Shown: positions 50,312 through 59,397 of the stretch, one piece after another
Layout of the letters: each line of letters begins with the position of its first letter
Numbering within the stretch: position 1 is the stretch's first letter
Assembly: GCA_029259945.1 (NCBI GenBank)
Contig: JAJDEF010000012.1
Span: 124,001-188,000, forward strand
Direction of reading: 5' to 3'
Length of the DNA: 64,000 nt
DNA from: Planctomycetota bacterium
GTDB taxonomy: Bacteria; Planctomycetota; Planctomycetia; Pirellulales; Lacipirellulaceae
Notes under the pieces: generated by a model
Told to the model about the DNA's origin: nothing
The model's input: the letters and a program-made list of their open reading frames with translations, nothing else
The model's database searches: none
Program-made: the position numbers and the translations under genes

Positions 50312-51478
50312 ATGTCGCACCTGGAAGTTATCCCCGTCGCCACCCGTGGTGAGAAGAAACAGTTCTTCAATCTTCCTTGGGATCTTTATCGAGGCGACCC
50401 CCACTGGGTACCGCCGATACGGATCGTTCAGAAAGAGCTTCTCAACTATCGGCGGCATCCGTTTTACGACACGGCTGACATCCAAACATTTGTGGCTCTT
50501 CGCGATGGCAAACCTTGTGGTCGCGTGGCTGCTATTATCAACCACGCCCATAATCGCTGGTACGACGAAAAGCGGGGCTTCTTTGGCTTTTACGAATCGG
50601 AAGAAGACGAAGAGGTCACAGGGCGTCTGTTCGACGCAGCCCGTGCATGGTTCGCTGAACATGAGATCGAAGCCATTCGCGGGCCAGTCAACCCGTCGCT
50701 AAACTACGAGTGTGGTTTGCTGGTCGATGGCTTCGACGAAGCGCCTTGGTTCATGATGACCTATGGCAAGCCTTACTACGATCGGTTGATCAAAGCCTAT
50801 GGCTTTCGGAAGTCGCAAGACATGTTTGCCTTTTGGGGCCATGTCGACATGCTCGACGATATTTCTCGTCGGCTCTACTCGCTAAGCCAGCATATTCTCG
50901 AACGGTTTGATTTGGTTTGCCGACCGATGGATATCAAACGTTTTGATGAAGAGATCGCCACTTTTCTAAAAATCTATAACCAGTCGCTTGTGTCGACCTG
51001 GGGTTTCGTCCCGATGTCGGAAGGCGAAGTCAAAAAACAAGCTGCTGGCCTGAAGCAGATGCTTGTGCCTGAGCTTACGACCATGGCTGAGATTGATGGC
51101 AAGCCGGTGGGCACGATGTTTGGTCTGCTCGACTTTAATCCACGAATCCAAGCGATTGACGGGCGGCTGTTTCCTTTTGGATTCCTCAAGCTGCTACGCA
51201 AACGCCAAGAGATTACGCGCGTCCGCTTGATTAGCACGAACGTGATTCCCGAATACCAAAGTTGGGGCATTGGCATCGCACTGGTTTCGCGTCTTGTGCC
51301 AGATGCGCTGAAGTGGGGCATCCAGGAAGCCGAATTTTCGTGGGTTCTTGAGAGCAATAATCTCTCTTATAAAACCCTAAAAAAGGGCGGGGCAAAAATC
51401 ACCAAGCGGTACCGCATCTACGATTACGGGCCGCTTGATACTACGGCGAACGCCAAATTCATGAAGCAAGGGGAGTAA
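50312..51478 (+). CDS. GNAT-like N-acetyltransferase-family protein
   Basis: A 388-aa protein. ATG 50312 (MSHLEVIPVATRGEKKQFFNLPW) is the probable start; TTG 50231 would add 27 weak residues. The sequence matches a group of long GNAT-fold proteins with the start FFNLPWDLYRGDPHWVPPI, FVALRDGKPCGRVAAIINHAHNRW, FYESEEDEEVTGRLFDAARAW, then IRGPVNPSLNYECGLLVDGFDEAPWFMMTYGKPYYDRLIKAYGFRKSQD. The second half has another GNAT-like set (TTMAEIDGKPVGTMFGLLDFNP, STNVIPEYQSWGIGIALVSRL). Two such halves suggest a duplicated acyltransferase fold. Substrate unknown. No neighbour explains it. Confidence 0.75.
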   Translation: MSHLEVIPVATRGEKKQFFNLPWDLYRGDPHWVPPIRIVQKELLNYRRHPFYDTADIQTFVALRDGKPCGRVAAIINHAHNRWYDEKRGFFGFYESEEDEEVTGRLFDAARAWFAEHEIEAIRGPVNPSLNYECGLLVDGFDEAPWFMMTYGKPYYDRLIKAYGFRKSQDMFAFWGHVDMLDDISRRLYSLSQHILERFDLVCRPMDIKRFDEEIATFLKIYNQSLVSTWGFVPMSEGEVKKQAAGLKQMLVPELTTMAEIDGKPVGTMFGLLDFNPRIQAIDGRLFPFGFLKLLRKRQEITRVRLISTNVIPEYQSWGIGIALVSRLVPDALKWGIQEAEFSWVLESNNLSYKTLKKGGAKITKRYRIYDYGPLDTTANAKFMKQGE

Positions 51479-51524
51479 GAGGCGCGAGTTATTAGGCGCT
51501 AGGCGCGAGTTTAGAGAGAGTTGG

Positions 51525-51576
51525 AAAAAAGCCAGTCGCCTCTGCTAGGCTTCCTTGCCTTGATGGCGACTGGCTT
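51525..51576 (-). terminator. Intrinsic terminator for the Cys-rich lipoprotein gene
   Basis: Minus strand: stem AAGCCAGTCGCC / GGCGACTGGCTT (12 bp, 24-base loop), then a six-T run, 29 bases past the stop at 51605. The plus-strand side holds a short direct repeat GGCGCGAGTT at 51481-51490 and 51502-51511. Confidence 0.8.
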
Positions 51577-51604
51577 GAGCGTGCTTCCCTTCACGCAACT
51601 GCTT

Positions 51605-52051
51605 CTAGTTTGGCCCTATCGAACGCGGATTGGCTTGCAAGAAATCTCGCGGACCCCGTACGGTGTAGTAGGGGTAGGCTGTCTGCCCGGTCGGCGGACT
51701 TGGATTGAAGTTTGCTGGTTCTGGATAGCCGCCTGAATGTGGGCAAAGGCTACAGCCAGCGCCACCACAAGCACCACAGTTGCTGCCTTGTCTGCATGCG
51801 CAACTGCCACCCTGTCCGCAGTTGCCGCAGCAACTGTCCGAGCAGCATGTCTGTCCACAATCGCAGCCTGTGTTACAGGCACAACAGCTATCGCGACATG
51901 CGTTGCGAACGATTTTTGGCCGAGGAGCCAATCGTGATCGCGTCACGTGACAACCTGCACCACGACAATTGCTTCGAGCCAACATTCCATTTTGGGCGCA
52001 GCCGGCGGTTGCCAAACCAACGACGGCAATCGCTACCATGAGCTGTTTCAT
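51605..52051 (-). CDS. Cysteine-rich lipoprotein
   Basis: A 148-aa protein with AGGGGGG before ATG 52051. The signal peptide ends in a lipobox (VVGLATAGC). The mature part has about 25 cysteines concentrated in residues ~50-105 (RDSCCACNTGCDCGQTCCSDSCCGNCGQGGSCACRQG), in CC, CxC and CxxC arrangements, then a Pro-rich tail (YPEPANFNPSPPTGQTAYPYY). Many disulfides or metal binding are likely in the periplasm. It resembles the Cys-rich exported proteins common in Planctomycetes; no family name is certain. It is its own transcription unit with a strong terminator. Confidence 0.75.
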   Translation of the reverse strand: MKQLMVAIAVVGLATAGCAQNGMLARSNCRGAGCHVTRSRLAPRPKIVRNACRDSCCACNTGCDCGQTCCSDSCCGNCGQGGSCACRQGSNCGACGGAGCSLCPHSGGYPEPANFNPSPPTGQTAYPYYTVRGPRDFLQANPRSIGPN

Positions 52052-52470
52052 CAGTATCCCCCCTGAATTCGAAACCGGGACAGCTATGCGGGCGTAAATG
52101 ATTCATGCCCATTGGCAATCGAATTGCGCCCGTTGCGGGTTAACGCGCAAAGGAGGCGCGCTAGTAAGCTTCCCGTAGGAGTGGTATCGGCGGCAGAATC
52201 GGTAGAATCCAACCAAACTGTTCATGGAGATCGACGAGTGCTAGCACCGACGGGGTCATCCTGCAAATTGCTGCAAAGCTCTTGGTCACTCTCTAACGAT
52301 CTGGTAGAACACTCGCCCCGTGCTTCTCGTTTTATCTCTTTCGGTGCTAGCAAGCCTCGAAAGCCGATCTTGTGGTTGCGGGTGTGTTTCATGGATGAAG
52401 CACTAAGGGTGTTGTTTTTAATGCCCGACCCACTTGTATCTTTCTGGTGCCCTTCGATCAGGGATGATCT
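52052..52470. other. Intergenic region before the ABC exporter
   Basis: About 420 bases. The ORF 52112-52474 (120 codons) has no ribosome site, no conserved pattern and a composition unlike neighbouring genes, so it is not called. No clear promoter or hairpin was recognised. Confidence 0.4.
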
Positions 52471-54471
52471 GTGAGTAATTTTACCCGCGTCCTTCGCCTA
52501 GCACTTCGACATCGTTTGACGGTGGCGGCGTCGATCCTCTGCTCTTTGGGCGTCGCGTTGCTTTGGGCAGGCAACATTGCGGCAGTGCTGCCGATTGTTG
52601 ACGGGGTGATGCAAGGGAAATCGATTCCCACACTTCTGGACGAGACGGTCGAAAACTACGAAACCCGAGTTGCCCATTTTGATCGGCAGTTGGCTGGTTT
52701 TCAGGAGCAATTGGCCGACGCTTCGGCGGAGGATGCGACAAGCCACCTCAATGCCGATTTACGAATTGCTGAGTCCTCGCGTCTCAAAGCCCTCAGTCAA
52801 TTGCGATTTTGGCAATGGTTTCAACCGGCCGCGCATCGGTGGTTGCCGACCACGCCATTCGAAACTCTGGCGGTTGTTTGTTTGGCGTTGTTTGTGGGAA
52901 CGGTACTGAAAAGCGCCTTTCGCGTGGCAGGCAGCTTTTGCATGGCGAGACTTGGGCAGATTACTGACTTTGAGCTTCGCAAAGAGTTTTATCGCCGCAC
53001 ATTGCAACTTGATCTGGATACTTTTCGACAAACCACGCCAGGCGATCTGATGAACCGTTTTACGGTCGAGGTCGGGGCGGTTGCAGCAGGCACGCAGGCT
53101 GTGTTTGGGATGGCGATTCGCGAGCCCTTGAAAATGATTGCTTGCTTGGCTTTGGCCGCCTGGGTGAGCTGGCAGTTGCTGCTACTCACGCTGATCTCAG
53201 CCCCTTTGGTCGGCTATGCCGTGATGTGGCTAGCCAAGGCATTAAAACGTGCGAATCGACGTGCCCAGGAAGAATTTTCGTCGGTCTACAATCACTTGGA
53301 AGAAACTTTTAGTGGCATCAAAGTGATCAAAGCCTTCACGATGGAATCGCTTGAGCGAAGTCGGTTTCACCAAACCTCGAAGCAGTACTATCGCCGCTCG
53401 ATGAAAATTGCCCTCTACAATTCACTCGTTAGCCCCATCACCGAAACGATGGGCGTCACGATTATCATTGCCGCGATGCTTGCTGGGGGGTACTTGGTTC
53501 TGAATCAGCAAACCCATCTGTTCGGCATCCGGATTAGCGACCAACCCTTGACTCACGGACTGATTGGTTTGTTCTACGCTTGCCTTGCCGGGGCAAGCGA
53601 TCCGGCACGTCGGCTGTCGAGTGTATTTAACGGAATTCAACGAGCGGCTTCGTCTAGTGATCGCATTTATGAGTTACTGGATCGCACCTCGAAAATCGCC
53701 GACCCCCCCGTGCCCGCTAAATTACCAGCGACTTTGGGGCGACTTCATTTTCGTGATGTTGCGTTTTCGTATGGTAGCGACCAACTCGTCCTTGATGGAA
53801 TTGACTTGCAAGTCGAGCCAGGCGAGACCCTTGCCATTGTTGGCCCGAATGGTTGTGGCAAATCGACGTTGATGAATTTAGTCGCTCGATTTTACGATCC
53901 CACGCGAGGTGCCGTTACGATTGACGGGATTGATCTCCGTAACATCCGTGTTCGCGACCTCCGCGATCGCATTGGGGTCGTCTCGCAAGAGACGTTGCTT
54001 TTCGATGATACGATCGCCGAAAACATACGCTATGGCTCACCAGCCGCCAGCGAAAAGCAGGTAATCGAAGCGGCGAAACAGGCACACGCTCACCGATTTA
54101 TTACCGAGAAGCTCGAAAAGGGCTACGAAGAAAGATGCGGCGTCAGTGGCAACCGCCTCTCGGGAGGCCAACGTCAGCGCCTCGCGCTGGCCCGTGCGAT
54201 TCTGCGTGATCCCGAAATTCTTATTCTCGACGAAGCCACGAGCCAAATCGATGTCGAAAGCGAACGCCTGATCCACGACGTACTTCAAAAATTCATCCAA
54301 GGTCGCACCGTATTCATGATCACCCACCGGCCCAGCACGCTGGCTCTCGCCAATCGGATTGTGGTGATGGATCATGGCCGAATCGTGGATGTCGGCAGTG
54401 CTGAGGAATTGTCAAATCGCTGCGAACTCTTCCGCCGCTTAACGCATCTAAAGCACCGAAAAAGTGCCTAG
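52471..54471 (+). CDS. ABC exporter, MsbA-like (permease and ATPase fused)
   Basis: A 666-aa type IV ABC half-transporter, GTG start at 52471 with AGGGATG upstream. The membrane domain (residues ~1-360) has six predicted segments (FTRVLRLALRHRLTVAASILCSLGVALLW, LAVVCLALFVGTVLKSAFRV, MIACLALAAWVSWQLLLLTLISAPLVGYAV, MGVTIIIAAMLAGGYLVLN). A polar insert of ~100 residues lies between the first two. The nucleotide-binding domain has Walker A GPNGCGKST, LSGGQRQR signature, Walker B EILILDEATS and H-loop MITHRPS. MsbA flips lipid A or phospholipids; other substrates are possible. Intact. Confidence 0.88.
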   Translation: MSNFTRVLRLALRHRLTVAASILCSLGVALLWAGNIAAVLPIVDGVMQGKSIPTLLDETVENYETRVAHFDRQLAGFQEQLADASAEDATSHLNADLRIAESSRLKALSQLRFWQWFQPAAHRWLPTTPFETLAVVCLALFVGTVLKSAFRVAGSFCMARLGQITDFELRKEFYRRTLQLDLDTFRQTTPGDLMNRFTVEVGAVAAGTQAVFGMAIREPLKMIACLALAAWVSWQLLLLTLISAPLVGYAVMWLAKALKRANRRAQEEFSSVYNHLEETFSGIKVIKAFTMESLERSRFHQTSKQYYRRSMKIALYNSLVSPITETMGVTIIIAAMLAGGYLVLNQQTHLFGIRISDQPLTHGLIGLFYACLAGASDPARRLSSVFNGIQRAASSSDRIYELLDRTSKIADPPVPAKLPATLGRLHFRDVAFSYGSDQLVLDGIDLQVEPGETLAIVGPNGCGKSTLMNLVARFYDPTRGAVTIDGIDLRNIRVRDLRDRIGVVSQETLLFDDTIAENIRYGSPAASEKQVIEAAKQAHAHRFITEKLEKGYEERCGVSGNRLSGGQRQRLALARAILRDPEILILDEATSQIDVESERLIHDVLQKFIQGRTVFMITHRPSTLALANRIVVMDHGRIVDVGSAEELSNRCELFRRLTHLKHRKSA

Positions 54472-54593
54472 ATCGAGGGCTATTTCGCCTCATTCGGGCT
54501 AAGCTGCTAGGCACATTCTCATTGGTCAATCCTCCTGCCAGCCTCTATGATAGGAATCGTTAGCCCATTCTTTACCCCCCAAGCCCTTCGAAG

Positions 54594-55460
54594 ATGTCGA
54601 CCCTCCCGCTGCATACGAAACACGGCCGATCGTTCGACGATCATCGATTTGTTTACCCGGTGTTAAGCCGACGGTCGGGGGGCATGTCGATTGGTGTGAA
54701 CCTGAATCCCGACAAGGTTTGCAACTTCGATTGCATCTACTGCCAGGTGGATCGCACGACCCAGAGCGAAACTCGATTTGTGGAGATCGAGGCTCTTTTG
54801 GTCGAGCTGCGTCATATGCTTTCGTTGTTTGCCTCGGGCGCGATTTTCGAGACCAAGGAATTTAGAACGATACCGCAAGAACTGCGACGATTAAACGACA
54901 TCGCTTTCTCTGGCGATGGCGAGCCGACAACCTACAAGAATTTTGACGAAATCATCGGTGCTTGCGCCCAGGTAAAACGCGAAGCATCGCTCGACCAGGT
55001 GAAGATGGTGTTGATCACCAATGCTAGTATGTTTCACCGCCCCCATGTCGAACGGGGGCTAGAGATACTGGACGCCCATCAGGGCGAAATTTGGGCGAAA
55101 CTGGATGCCGGGACACCCGAGTATTTTCAGCAAGTGGAACGCACGCCCATTCCTCTGAAACAAATCCTCGATAATATCACAGCGGTCGCCATCAAACGTC
55201 CGATTGTTATCCAATCGTTGTTTATGCAAATTGACGGGCATCCGCCATCGGAGGCTGAGCTTCTTGCCTATTGCGCTCGGCTTAATGAGATTATCCAAGC
55301 GGGAGGGCAGCTCAACCTCGCGCAGATCTACACGGTGGCTCGTCGACCGGCAGAAAGCTACGTGAAACCGTTAGCCGATGGCGAAGTGGACGCCATCGTG
55401 CAACTGGTCGTTGATCGGGTGGGAATGCCAGCCGTTTCGTATTACGGGTCAACGGTTTGA
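54594..55460 (+). CDS. Radical SAM protein
   Basis: A 288-aa iron-sulfur enzyme. The 4Fe-4S motif is CNFDCIYC (CxxxCxxC, residues ~43-50), followed by a SAM-binding glycine region FSGDGEPTTYKNF, LITNASMFHRPHV and IWAKLDAGTPEYFQQV. The order fits the radical SAM group of wybutosine-like and related proteins (COG0731). There is no SPASM extension, as the C-terminus (YYGSTV) is short. The substrate is unknown and no maturation partner lies adjacent. The start ATG 54594 lies 122 bases after the ABC gene. Confidence 0.8.
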   Translation: MSTLPLHTKHGRSFDDHRFVYPVLSRRSGGMSIGVNLNPDKVCNFDCIYCQVDRTTQSETRFVEIEALLVELRHMLSLFASGAIFETKEFRTIPQELRRLNDIAFSGDGEPTTYKNFDEIIGACAQVKREASLDQVKMVLITNASMFHRPHVERGLEILDAHQGEIWAKLDAGTPEYFQQVERTPIPLKQILDNITAVAIKRPIVIQSLFMQIDGHPPSEAELLAYCARLNEIIQAGGQLNLAQIYTVARRPAESYVKPLADGEVDAIVQLVVDRVGMPAVSYYGSTV

Positions 55461-55606
55461 CCAATCGTGAACGCCATCCATGTTATGCTTTTAACGAGCG
55501 CCGTTCCGCATTTCCCCATTTGTTTCCGTTCCGCAACCGATTATGCTAAATAAGGCGTTCGCTTATGAACGCCCCCCCTTCTTCGCATCAAAAATAAGGC
55601 TATTCC

Positions 55607-56914
55607 ATGAAAATTGCGGTTATTGGCACTGGTTACGTCGGCTTAGTGACGGGTGCTTGCTTCTCTGATAGTGGGAATGATGTTACCTGCGTCGACATCG
55701 ACGAAGCCAAGGTTGCCTCGCTCAATAATGGAGAAATCCCCATTTTCGAGCCTGGGCTGGAAGACATGGTCGCCTATAACGTGTCTGCGGGGCGACTGTC
55801 GTTTACTACGGACATGCCAGGTACGGTCAAACCTGCTGAGATCGTCTACCTAGCTGTAGGAACTCCCCAAGGGCATGACCGGGCAGCCAACCTTTCGGCT
55901 CTTTGGGCTGTCGTCGAAGGAATTGCACCTTATCTCGATGAAGATGCGATAGTGGTGACCAAGAGCACGGTTCCGGTTGGAACCAATGCTCGTATTTTCT
56001 CCATTCTGAAGGAACACACGGGTCGCGATTGCCATGTTGCAAGCAATCCCGAGTTTCTCAAAGAAGGTGCGGCAATCAACGACTTTGAAAAACCGGACCG
56101 AGTGGTGGTGGGGGTGCGTGACCAGCACACGGCCGACGTATTGCGGCAACTCTACGAACCGTTCTTACGCAACGAGCACCCCTTTCTGGTCATGACTCCC
56201 GAAAGTGCCGAGATGACGAAGTACGTCGCGAACGCATTGCTTGCGACAAAAATCAGCTTTATCAACGAGATGGCAAATCTTTGCGAGCGGATGGGGGGGG
56301 ATATCAACGATGTGCGCCGTGGGATCGGCCACGATAGCCGTATTGGTTTTCACTTTCTATTCCCCGGTGCAGGCTACGGGGGTAGCTGCTTTCCGAAAGA
56401 CGTTAGGGCGCTTGCAGCCATGGCAGAGGAACACGGTGTGGCACCTCGGATGCTGGAAGCCGTCGACGAAGTGAATCAGCACCAAAAATTGGTGATGGTC
56501 GACAAAGTGGACGAGCATTTTAAGGGCGACCTTTCAGGCAAAACTTTTGCCGTCTGGGGTCTGGCTTTTAAGCCACGAACCGACGACATTCGCGAAGCCC
56601 CCGCCTTGGTGCTGATCGACCATCTGTTAAAGCAAGGTGCGAACGTCCATGTCCACGATCCCGAAGCCATGGGCAATGCTCAGGCGATTTATGGCGACAA
56701 GATCAAATGTTTTGATCGGCAGTTGCAGGCGCTCGAAGGTGCTCATGCACTGTTCATCATGACGGAATGGAACGATTACAAACGTCCGAACTGGGAAGAA
56801 ATGATCCGTCTTATGCAGTCGCCAATTGTCTTCGACGGTCGCAATCTTTACGATCCTGGGCGAATGGAAAACCACGGTTTCCGGTACTATAGTGTCGGTA
56901 GGCCCGCGGTTTAG
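55607..56914 (+). CDS. ugd: UDP-glucose 6-dehydrogenase
   Basis: A 435-aa enzyme that oxidises UDP-glucose to UDP-glucuronate in two NAD-dependent steps, feeding exopolysaccharide and LPS sugars. The N-terminal Rossmann domain starts [31 protein letters not shown]. The middle has the active-site Cys in [14 protein letters not shown], and [47 protein letters not shown] precedes it. The C-terminal UDP-binding domain has [35 protein letters not shown]. All catalytic landmarks are intact. An AAGGCTATTCC leader precedes the ATG. Confidence 0.96.
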   Translation: MKIAVIGTGYVGLVTGACFSDSGNDVTCVDIDEAKVASLNNGEIPIFEPGLEDMVAYNVSAGRLSFTTDMPGTVKPAEIVYLAVGTPQGHDRAANLSALWAVVEGIAPYLDEDAIVVTKSTVPVGTNARIFSILKEHTGRDCHVASNPEFLKEGAAINDFEKPDRVVVGVRDQHTADVLRQLYEPFLRNEHPFLVMTPESAEMTKYVANALLATKISFINEMANLCERMGGDINDVRRGIGHDSRIGFHFLFPGAGYGGSCFPKDVRALAAMAEEHGVAPRMLEAVDEVNQHQKLVMVDKVDEHFKGDLSGKTFAVWGLAFKPRTDDIREAPALVLIDHLLKQGANVHVHDPEAMGNAQAIYGDKIKCFDRQLQALEGAHALFIMTEWNDYKRPNWEEMIRLMQSPIVFDGRNLYDPGRMENHGFRYYSVGRPAV

Positions 56915-56970
56915 ATTCAGGGTGCGTTGCGTTATTGATCCACAACACCCTATGTGCAGGCGTTCATTCT

Positions 56971-57435
56971 CTATCGGTTCGACGACGTTGCTGTGATCTG
57001 CTCGTCGTGGTTTTTGTCGGTCGACTCCTCGCTACTAGTGAGCTGGTCGACCATTTGATTGAAATCCGTCGCTAGGCTTTGCCAAAAATCACCGTCGCGA
57101 AACTTCAATGGTTGTGCTGACTCGCCTTGGGCAATAGTTCGGATGGTTTTTCGAAGGCGATAAATGGGCCCTGCGAACCGATTGCTCAAACGCAAAGTAT
57201 CTAACACAAACACGGGCAGAAGAAAAACCATCGCCAAGATGAAGGGACCATGCGTCCACCAGATCTGAGTGGCATGTGCTTCGAACGAGCGAAACGGGTT
57301 GGACATAACTTGCAAAAAGAACGCGATCAGCGAAGCGACTACGAAGAAACCAACCCAGTGAAGAATCAGGCGTCTTACCAGCGATCCCTGAACCTGGGGA
57401 TCGACGTATGTTTTCTTGCGATCGGGATGAGACAT
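56971..57435 (-). CDS. Membrane protein with HAMP domain
   Basis: A 154-aa protein. Two membrane segments (LILHWVGFFVVASLIAFFLQV and THGPFILAMVFLLPVFVLDTLRL) flank a short exposed loop. A HAMP domain follows (RFAGPIYRLRKTIRTIAQGESAQPLKFRDGDFWQSLATDFNQMVDQL), then a Ser/Glu/Asp tail. HAMP normally relays signals from membrane to an output domain, but here no kinase, methyl-accepting or cyclase domain is attached. It may act as a stand-alone adaptor or regulatory partner. ATG 57435 has AAAGGCAAG upstream. Confidence 0.75.
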   Translation of the reverse strand: MSHPDRKKTYVDPQVQGSLVRRLILHWVGFFVVASLIAFFLQVMSNPFRSFEAHATQIWWTHGPFILAMVFLLPVFVLDTLRLSNRFAGPIYRLRKTIRTIAQGESAQPLKFRDGDFWQSLATDFNQMVDQLTSSEESTDKNHDEQITATSSNR

Positions 57436-57663
57436 GAGAGTCTTGCCTTTGACTGGAAATCCTGCAATTGAAAATAGATGTGCGCAGACGCGCCCTAGTA
57501 TAAAAGTAGGTTATGGACGCATCGGATTCGAGAAAGTCCCTGAAATGCTTGTTGCCCTAAGCAATCTCGGCACGAACCCTGCCTCGCAACCCGCAATATC
57601 GCCACAATAATCATTCTGATTCTGCACTAGAAAAACCTTCGCGGGCGACCTAACCTGATCGGC

Positions 57664-59334
57664 ATGTTGCAACGTGCTGTTCAAAAACTCTGCCCGACCC
57701 TCGAATCGGGCCTACTTAGGTGGTCGCTTGCCAGTAGCGTTTTGCTTTGGCTTGCTTATCCTCCGGTGAGTTGGGGCCTCGTCGCTTGGGTTGCTCCCGT
57801 GTGCTGGATAGGCTGGGTTCTTGCCAAACAACTGCCCGGTCGGTGGCCTTATCTCAAGTTTTGGGCCGCTGGTGCGCTCTTCTGGCTATTGGCAGTCCAC
57901 TGGATACGTTTGCCCCATCCGCTGAACTACTTAGCGTGGGTGGCGCTGAGCGCGTATTTGGGAATTTATCTTCCTCTGTTTATTGCCCTTGGCCGTGTCG
58001 CTGTTCATCGTATGCGAGTGCCACTCTGGATTGCCGCCCCGACCGTCTGGACCGGCCTCGACTTGGTGCGTGGGCATTTGATTTCGGGGTTCTTGATGGG
58101 ATCGCTGGCTCATACGCAAGTCGATTCTCTTGGCCTGATCCAAATCGCGGACATGATGGGTGAATATGGCGTTACGTTTCTTATCGTGCTTGTGGCATCT
58201 TGCTTAGCTCAAGTCTGTTATCACCAAGGCCCATGGTTCTCGTTGGCACGACTTTGGCATTTTTGCCCTGCCGTTATCGCATTGGTGGCCGCATTAGTTT
58301 ACGGGAATTCAAAACTCGATGCGTATCGGCGGATAACACCCAATGCCCCAGAGCCACTGGGCCCGCGAATCGCCCTCATCCAAGGCAATACGCTCGCCGA
58401 CTGGAAAAGTGACCCAGAAAAGCAAAGCCGGATAATGCAAGAGCATGTGCAGCTATCTCGCCAGGCGGTTGCTGATTCGGCCTCGCAGAAAATCGATTTG
58501 ATTATTTGGCCCGAAACGTCCTTTCGACAAACCCTGATCACCACGGCAGACGGTTACACTCCGCCGCCTGAGCGTGTGCATGAATCGATGCTGACCGTGG
58601 CACAAAAGGACTTGACCGAATTGGTACGGGAAACGGGAACACCCGTGCTAGTCGGCATCGATCGCATGCATCTTTTCGCCGACGAATTGGGGGAACTAGC
58701 TTACTCGAATTACAATTCCTCGGTCCTGGTCGACCCTCAGGGAAAAATAATTGGCACCTACGACAAAATGCACCGCGTGCCGTTTGGCGAATACATCCCG
58801 ATGGCCGAGTGGTTGCCTTGGCTTTACGAACTCACACCGCTCACAGGCGGCATCAAGCCGGGAGAATCGCCCACAGCGATGCAGCTTAATGGAAAGACCT
58901 ATGCGGTAAATATCTGCTACGAATCGGTGGTCCCGCACTTGATTCGCCAGCATGTGCTACAGCTTACCGATGCCAAGACCCCGCCTGATGTGTTGGTGAA
59001 TCTGACTAACGATGCTTGGTTTTGGGGCTCTAGCGAGCTGGACATGCATCTGGCTTGTGGCATCTATCGGGCCATCGAAACGCGAACGCCGTTGGTGATT
59101 GCAGCCAATGGTGGGCTTTCTGCCCATGTTGATCACACCGGGCTGGTTCTCGAGGTAAGCGAGCGGCAACGGCCCGAAGCGCTGCTGGTGGATGTTCGCC
59201 TGCCGAAGCACGGGGCAGGCTATCCGAGTCTGTATATCGCTTGGGGCGACTGGTTTGCCGGCAGTTGTCTGCTATGCTGCATGGTTTTGGCGATAGTTTC
59301 TTACCGCGACAGGCACTGCCCTGCAACGTCATAA
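57664..59334 (+). CDS. lnt: Apolipoprotein N-acyltransferase
   Basis: A 556-aa inner-membrane enzyme that adds the third acyl chain to lipoproteins, the last step of Gram-negative lipoprotein maturation. Residues ~1-220 form six or more membrane segments (WSLASSVLLWLAYPPVSWGLVAWVAPVCWIGWVL and so on). The nitrilase-fold domain follows: IALIQGN, the Glu of IWPETSFR, the Lys of YDKMHRVPFGEYIP, and the Cys of VNICYESVVP, with LVNLTNDAWF. A C-terminal membrane segment ends the protein. The Glu-Lys-Cys triad is complete. The predicted lipoproteins in this window are plausible substrates. Confidence 0.93.
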   Translation: MLQRAVQKLCPTLESGLLRWSLASSVLLWLAYPPVSWGLVAWVAPVCWIGWVLAKQLPGRWPYLKFWAAGALFWLLAVHWIRLPHPLNYLAWVALSAYLGIYLPLFIALGRVAVHRMRVPLWIAAPTVWTGLDLVRGHLISGFLMGSLAHTQVDSLGLIQIADMMGEYGVTFLIVLVASCLAQVCYHQGPWFSLARLWHFCPAVIALVAALVYGNSKLDAYRRITPNAPEPLGPRIALIQGNTLADWKSDPEKQSRIMQEHVQLSRQAVADSASQKIDLIIWPETSFRQTLITTADGYTPPPERVHESMLTVAQKDLTELVRETGTPVLVGIDRMHLFADELGELAYSNYNSSVLVDPQGKIIGTYDKMHRVPFGEYIPMAEWLPWLYELTPLTGGIKPGESPTAMQLNGKTYAVNICYESVVPHLIRQHVLQLTDAKTPPDVLVNLTNDAWFWGSSELDMHLACGIYRAIETRTPLVIAANGGLSAHVDHTGLVLEVSERQRPEALLVDVRLPKHGAGYPSLYIAWGDWFAGSCLLCCMVLAIVSYRDRHCPATS

Positions 59335-59397
59335 ATTACTGCTGCTGTCATTTCAGACATCAACAATCAAACATTTCACATCAAACATCCTCCGCCG

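Noticed and set aside
52112-52474. 120-aa plus ORF before the ABC exporter
   Set aside because: No ribosome site, no recognisable pattern, composition unlike neighbouring genes.
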